Assembly (NCBI GenBank): GCA_025267735.1
Contig: CM046311.1
Span: 29,555,399-29,619,398, forward strand
DNA from: Mactra quadrangularis
Taxonomy: Eukaryota > Mollusca > Bivalvia > Venerida > Mactridae
Reading direction: 5' to 3'
DNA: 64,000 bases
The notes beneath the pieces are model-generated. The model had not been told where the DNA came from, made no database searches, and worked only from the letters and a program-made list of their open reading frames with translations. Below are positions 59,374 to 64,000 of this stretch, one piece after another. The number at the start of each line of letters is the position of its first letter. Position 1 is the first letter of the stretch. Position numbers and translations under genes: made by a program.

Positions 59374-59628
59374 AATTCTACTGACCAAGGGGTCATAGGT
59401 TCGATTCCCGGGGCATACTTTCGTGGAGCGTAGTCATAAAATAATTTCTACGAATTATCTCCCTCCTATCACTGATTCTAAATTATATAGGACAGTAGTC
59501 ATGCAGCCACTGAATTGAGCCTAGTAGTAATCCAGATATTTAGCCTTTTCAAGACAGTGAGTATGTGGACTGATCGCCGTGATATAACCTATACGATTTG
59601 TTGCAATGGAGTTAAGGTCACAACAAAT
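59374..59628 (+). mobile_element. SINE copy in host repeat Z
   Basis: The half-head has 'ataggttcgattcccgggg' (B box), then 'catactttcgtggagcgtag', 'cactgattctaaattatata', 'tgagtatgtggactgatcgc' and 'tgatataacctatacgattt'. No A box. Confidence 0.72.
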
Positions 59629-59756
59629 TGATCACATGTTCTATGGATTTTTCCCCAAAAAATCGGAGTGAGCGAGCGATAACAATATTTTTTCCATATT
59701 TTGAATTTTGAGAAGCGAGCAAAAGCGAAGAATAAATTTGCGCGGTTTCTAAGACA

Positions 59757-60845
59757 TAGAGAATATTAGGTTCGTGTCAACTGTACCTAGTTTATCCGGC
59801 AAGTTGGAAATAGGTTTATTCGGCGAGGCTTGCCGAAACGAAAAATCCTTTTTGAGACGAGCCGGATAAACTACGTACAGATTGACCCTAACCTAATATT
59901 CTATCTATCCTACTCGCATTTGCTTGATTGACCAATTTAAAATCCGATTTTTTTGCGTTTGACATGCTTTAAATACAGATGCGCAGTGATTGTGTTAAGC
60001 GGTCTTATAAGTGGTTGCCTGTCAAGAAATAATCCCGATGATTGACTCCATTATAATTAAGTAAAGGCAATATTTTAAATGAAACTGAAAAAAGAAAGTA
60101 CTAAAATAAACTAGATTTTTTAAATAAACAAGGAACAATTCATATTTGGACGAATAAAACACTTGCGAATTTTCCGAGGACGATTCAGTTTTTATGACGT
60201 CATTTAAGTACAGTTTGTTGTTAACATGGCGGTCGTATTTAGGTAAATTAGGAGTGTTTTTAGAATTCGTCATTTGACGAGTTTTGTTTAATTTATCATG
60301 GATTTAACCGATATTATCAGTAGATTGAAATGTATATGTGTTATTCAAACTTTAGATTGACGATATGGATATGAGGATTATGAAGGGAAATACACACGCA
60401 GCGACGCTGATTTTCGGAAAATGGCCAGGACTGTCAATGTCGTGAACGTCAATGATGATTTTTTGAAGCAAGTTTCATTCTATTTAATTTATGTGTGGCT
60501 TTGCTCTGGTACAACAATAGTCAACCTATGCATTTACTGTATAATGGCTGGATATTCATCAAAATATTCACAGAGTGGAATTCAGTGCAAATTTAGGAGT
60601 TTGGTACTACAGCGTCAACGGTTGCGTTTCTAATTCTGTTAAATTTTGTGTAAATATTTTTGTTAAGTTGTCGTTTAAAAGACCGAAACGCAGCCGCTTT
60701 TGATGCCCAATGTTATGGTTATGTAGAAAAGTAGTCCGTCATGCGTAGTCACGTGACTGCCGGATAAAGCAACGGTGCCGAATAAAGATAGGTTAATTAG
60801 GTAAATAGGTTTTCCTTCTAAAAGATCACTTTGCGGTAGGATGAA
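59757..60845. mobile_element. Unclassified 1.1-kb insertion in host repeat Z
   Basis: It is absent from X and Y at the corresponding point ('aagacattgatttatc', 'aagacatttatttacc'). The left end has an imperfect hairpin (59760-59902: 'agaatattaggttcgtgtca' against 'tgaccctaacctaatattct'). 'tttatccggca', 'tttattcggc' and 'gccggataaa' words recur at both ends. The middle contains 'gttaacatggcggtcgtatt' and the ORF at 60361. No transposase was recognised. Confidence 0.5.
60361..60633 (+). other. Weak exon-like ORF inside the insertion
   Basis: The frame is open from 60361 to TAA at about 60631-60633. Its first part ('YGYEDYEGKYTRSDADFRKM' and 'ARTVNVVNVNDDF') has coding-like composition, unlike its AT-rich surroundings. 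No domain recognised, no confident splice sites. It could be a captured exon or chance. Confidence 0.2.
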
Positions 60846-61636
60846 TTAATTAACCAAACGTTAAAAAAGGCATACAAAGTATAGACTTTCTTATATAAAA
60901 TATAACCATATAATGTTATCAAGTAATAATTAAGTACCTCTATGCAATATAAAGCAATCTAACAATTGCTTCAGACGCAAATTTAATTGAATTTAAAACA
61001 AGTAAGTAGAAGAAGTGAAGAGGTATTCACCTTCATAAATTCAAAAGTAAAAGATAACTTTGTCTTTGGTATTACTTTTATTAATACTAGACAACTTGGA
61101 AGCCCAGAATATAACAAATTATCAGTACCACACTAAAATTATAATGGACCAGTCCTGTTCATTTTTGTGTATAATTGTTTTGTTATTATTTTGGTCGATA
61201 ATTCTGATGTTTAAAAAGACCACTAGAATTAAATCAAGCCTATAAGATTATTTGGGGGCGTCAAAATTGTAAAATTGTAAAATTTTCTCTTAGTAATGGA
61301 TCGACCTTCATATTCTTTACACTGATAAGACACGTATTACGTCAAACATCCAGATAAGCTAAGTCGAAAGTGTAGGCGTTGAGTTTACGTCGAAGTTAAA
61401 CTGATGTGAAAACAATTTCAGAAAGGTAGCATGAATAAAAGTTTATGAAAAGTATGCATTGACACATTTATATTTCTTAGACAGAGTGCAGTTATCATAT
61501 TTCTAAACAAAGAATTGTGTCATTGTAATTTCTAATGATGTATGAAAACAAGAATATATTGCTGTTTAACCGTAATAGTGAAATTGTGCTGATTTATATC
61601 GATATTTTGAACTTAAATTGTTTATCATCGGTGAAA

Positions 61637-61790
61637 TTCAACTATCAATTATATGACATGCGCATTCTAGGTAGAACAGTGTGACAACCACAATAGAGAT
61701 AAGTTTATTACTTTTATCTCAGCTGGACACTTTGATTCATGTTAATTCCCTCTGTACATATATATTGTGCTCATATATCGTATTACTTAG
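61637..61790 (+). pseudogene. LINE 3-prime remnant, plus strand
   Basis: 'attatatgacatgcgcattc', 'gtagaacagtgtg' and 'tttatctcagctggacactt' match 63525-63300 in reverse, with an internal deletion of about 75 bp. It joins host repeat Z directly. Confidence 0.55.
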
Positions 61791-61860
61791 GCCACATCAA
61801 GATGATAATGTGTTCTACAGATTTTTTCTGAACAAAATAGGGCGAGCAAGCGATTAAAAA
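61791..61860 (+). repeat. Solo left end of the AGGCCACA element family
   Basis: 'taggccacatcaagatgata', 'gtgttctacagatttttt' and 'gggcgagcaagcgattaaaa' follow the same order as 48912-48990. No right end is found downstream. Confidence 0.5.
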
Positions 61861-62959
61861 AATAATTCAGTTGCTTTATAATTATATACTTTTATTTCCT
61901 TCAATTACTAAAGAGCATTAATTATGTTATCAATCATATAAATATACACGAAAAAGCTCCGTTAATGTACATATACAAATAGATATTTAAAGTAGATCAT
62001 GTACTTATTATTATCATTATTATTATTATTTACCACATTTCTATAGCACTTTTTTCATACATGAGTACGCTCAAAAGTTCTTTACATAAAAGAATATACA
62101 ATAAAACATGAAAAATACTGATAAAATGACAAGCAATATATAAAACAACATAAGATACATAACTAATCAAGTGATCTGAAGAGTATAACTAAAATGCATT
62201 ACAAAAATAGCATAGAATACTTGTACATATCAACAGTCATTTATCACTGGCTATATATTTGTAAAAATAGAGGAGTTTCTTTTAAATTAAAGATGCAAGC
62301 GTGAATAATAGCTAGAAGGCAAAGTATTATCTATCATTTACAAGATATTACAAGAATCTATACTATTAAATTTGCGAGTTTCCTGTTTTGTGGACGAAAC
62401 GGCGCAGCTTTGAATAATTTTTTCGTTTGTCGCTGGAGCACCTATAGACCGGCATATCAAGTTGACAATTCTTTTTTGACAAAGCCTCTTGATATTTGCA
62501 AAAACTGCCAAAAATCAACAAAAATAGTGGGTTTTTGTGTCTAAAAATAGTTCTAGATAAAACTAAAAAAAAGAACAAACTCCCCACAGCGGTTATTTCC
62601 CTTTATTAAATCAATAACCACTGCCACCACAAGTAAATTCGTCCCTCAGAGAGCCGAACATTTTTTTCATCTTTTCTGTTACATTTCAATAATTTCTACA
62701 AGTTTAGCCTTTCTTTGTCAAGTTTAATATGGCTTTTAAACATGCCTGTTTCGAGGAACAGTTTCGAGAACTGTCATTACCTAAAGCCCGTGCAAGCATG
62801 GGCTCCCATCTAGTAACAATAATATAGCAAATACAATATACAAAATAGAAAGAGAACAGAACAGAACGTATATTTTATTTTGTAACGTATACATATAATG
62901 TATCTTATTACACATAAATCAAAGTATATAAAGTAATTTGTCACGTAACAACAATGACA
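61861..62959. other. AT-rich stretch, nothing recognised
   Basis: A short (TTATTA)n patch lies at 62008-62030. The minus-strand ORF at 62366-62587 has no recognisable domain. Confidence 0.3.
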
Positions 62960-63025
62960 TTCACACACGCATTCACACTCATTCACACTCATACACTCAC
63001 ACATTCACTCTGTCACTCACACTAA
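62960..63025. repeat. (CACTCA/CACATT)n microsatellite
   Basis: Degenerate repeats of 'cattcacactcattcacact' type. The cysteine-rich minus-strand ORF across it is low-complexity translation. Confidence 0.8.
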
Positions 63026-63239
63026 GCTCAAACTCACCTCGTCCATACAAATACACTCAATCAGATGTACATAATAATGAAATATAAGCATTTATATATA
63101 TTAACACTTCTAACACAATAAAATAGATATGTTCACGACTAAACCCATCACATTTGGGGCGAAATCAAAAGGCGGATAAGATGGGCTAAATGAACCAGAG
63201 TTCAAACAATATCAAGTACAAGCAAAAACATAGTTTATA

Positions 63240-63870
63240 ATCTTAATGATTATAAAGGTTAGGCTCTGACCTTCACAGCACTAGTAAGACGATATGCGAG
63301 AAAAATATGTGAATAGAGGGAATTTACATGTATCAAAGTGTCCAGCTGAGATAAAAGTAATTAACCTATCTCTAATGTGGTTTTCAGAAAGACAAAACCA
63401 TAATTGGTGTTGGAAAATGTTTGTGACTAGATCACCACAAAGAGTACACTGTTCTACATATGGACGAGAGAAAAATATACATAGATTGCGCATGTCATAT
63501 AATGGATAGTTCATTAAAACGACTTGATAATTCCCTAATCGTGCATGGTTTACCGGCTACAAGTATTGTATGCAGATCTACAGCAGGTACTAGGCTACAT
63601 ACAGATTGAAATTCGAGTCGGCGTCCTGGAAATACTTCTTTTTATATACAAGCAGAACGGTTTTCCAGGATTCTTTCGATGGAAATGACCCAGATGACAA
63701 ATAGAGGTCAATAAACTGGAAAAGTCGTGCTTGTTGAACAACCTTAATACATCGGGTACAAAAGCTTGGTAATAGTCGGTACCTTTACAATATCTAACTA
63801 GTCTTTGATTAAACATAGTTAATGATAGTAAAATAAAAAGTTCTAATAGAAACTTCATCATTGAGTTGTA
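63240..63870 (-). pseudogene. LINE (Jockey-like) ORF2 C-terminal fragment
   Basis: On the minus strand, frames in order give 'VLRLFNKHDFSSLLTSI', then after a shift 'FPSKESWKTVLLVYKKKYFQ', then 'ARLGNYQVVLMNYPLYDMRN', then 'VEQCTLCGDLVTNIFQHQLW' with 'FCLSENHIRDRLITFISAGH'. This matches the layout I know for the C-terminal region of non-LTR ORF2, including a CxxC...H...C zinc-knuckle-like motif. Stops and a frameshift make it dead. Arms of this fragment are duplicated in reverse at 61637-61790. Confidence 0.6.
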
Positions 63871-64000
63871 ATTTTGTTCACTTTTGTAATACTAGTTCTC
63901 CGAAATTTGTGACGAGAGGGTCGAGTGAACAATCGCAGTTCACGCTAACAAAAGAACACACTCTGTTTACAATAAAACATCTTCTTGGGTCATTTAACAA

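Larger units (their letters stand above)
59240..61636 (+). repeat. Host repeat Z, split by an insertion at 59757-60845
   Basis: It carries the shared 'aatcaaagtactgaaagtac' (59258), a SINE (59374-59628), 'gagaagcgagcaaaagcgaa' and 'gcggtttctaagacat'. After the insertion it has 'gttaaaaaaggcatacaaag', 'caattgcttcagacgcaaat', 'ctttggtattacttttatta' and 'cattgtaatttctaatgatg'. Comparison with X and Y defines the insertion borders to within about 10 bp. Confidence 0.68.

Noticed and set aside
62810..63004. Cysteine-rich small peptide ORF (MCECMSVNECECVCEC)
   Set aside because: It is translation of the CACTCA/CACATT microsatellite; no signal peptide or conserved spacing.

Overview
The window reads as nuclear DNA of an invertebrate animal, most likely a bivalve mollusc. 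It is AT-rich, has introns with GT/AG borders, carries tRNA-derived SINEs ending in a 'gcgttaaacccaacaaa'-type tail that I associate with bivalves, and is dominated by transposon remnants. There are no bacterial operons. Only a small fraction is host protein-coding. All similarity statements come from reading the sequence; no database search was run.

Layout. 1-1.6 kb: an intron and the last exon of an IFI44-like GTPase gene (+). 2.6-4.1 kb: a 1.4-kb foldback transposon with a 10-bp target duplication. 5.9-13.4 kb: SINEs, hairpin elements, other dispersed repeats and a relic (copy C) of a local segmental duplication. 14.3-20.3 kb: decayed non-LTR endonuclease and RT fragments around arm 1 of a large inverted duplication (14.86-17.46 kb; arm 2 at 30.03-32.11 kb). 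21.15-25.8 kb: segmental copy A with a three-exon minus-strand gene. 32-37.8 kb: little except a 68-bp tandem array at 36.2 kb. 37.8-40.7 kb: host repeat X, interrupted by a Tc1-like transposon. 40.7-48.87 kb: segmental copy B with the paralogous three-exon gene and at least six later insertions, including a Ty3/Gypsy fragment and four small TA-flanked elements. 48.9-50.9 kb: a TIR element. 51.1-58 kb: host repeat Y, interrupted by a 5.17-kb foldback element built of twelve ~359-bp monomers. 58.8-61.8 kb: SINEs and host repeat Z, with its own insertion. 61.6-63.9 kb: LINE 3-prime fragments.

How it fits together. The recognisable host genes are an interferon-induced-protein-44-like exon and two tandem paralogs of a small (205-212 aa) family that I cannot name with certainty. 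The paralogs share exon lengths and intron phases but differ at about a quarter of residues in exon 2. This is what an expanding, fast-evolving (possibly immune) gene family would look like, but function is inference. Because the duplications supply 'empty sites' for one another, many insertions can be delimited to the base: TTAA element 15184-15687, TIR element 42366-43570, MITEs at 46.3-48.5 kb, Tc1 at 37952-39420 and foldback at 51676-56840. The most unusual object is the 51.7-56.8 kb foldback, whose monomers each carry two copies of the element's own end joined head to head.
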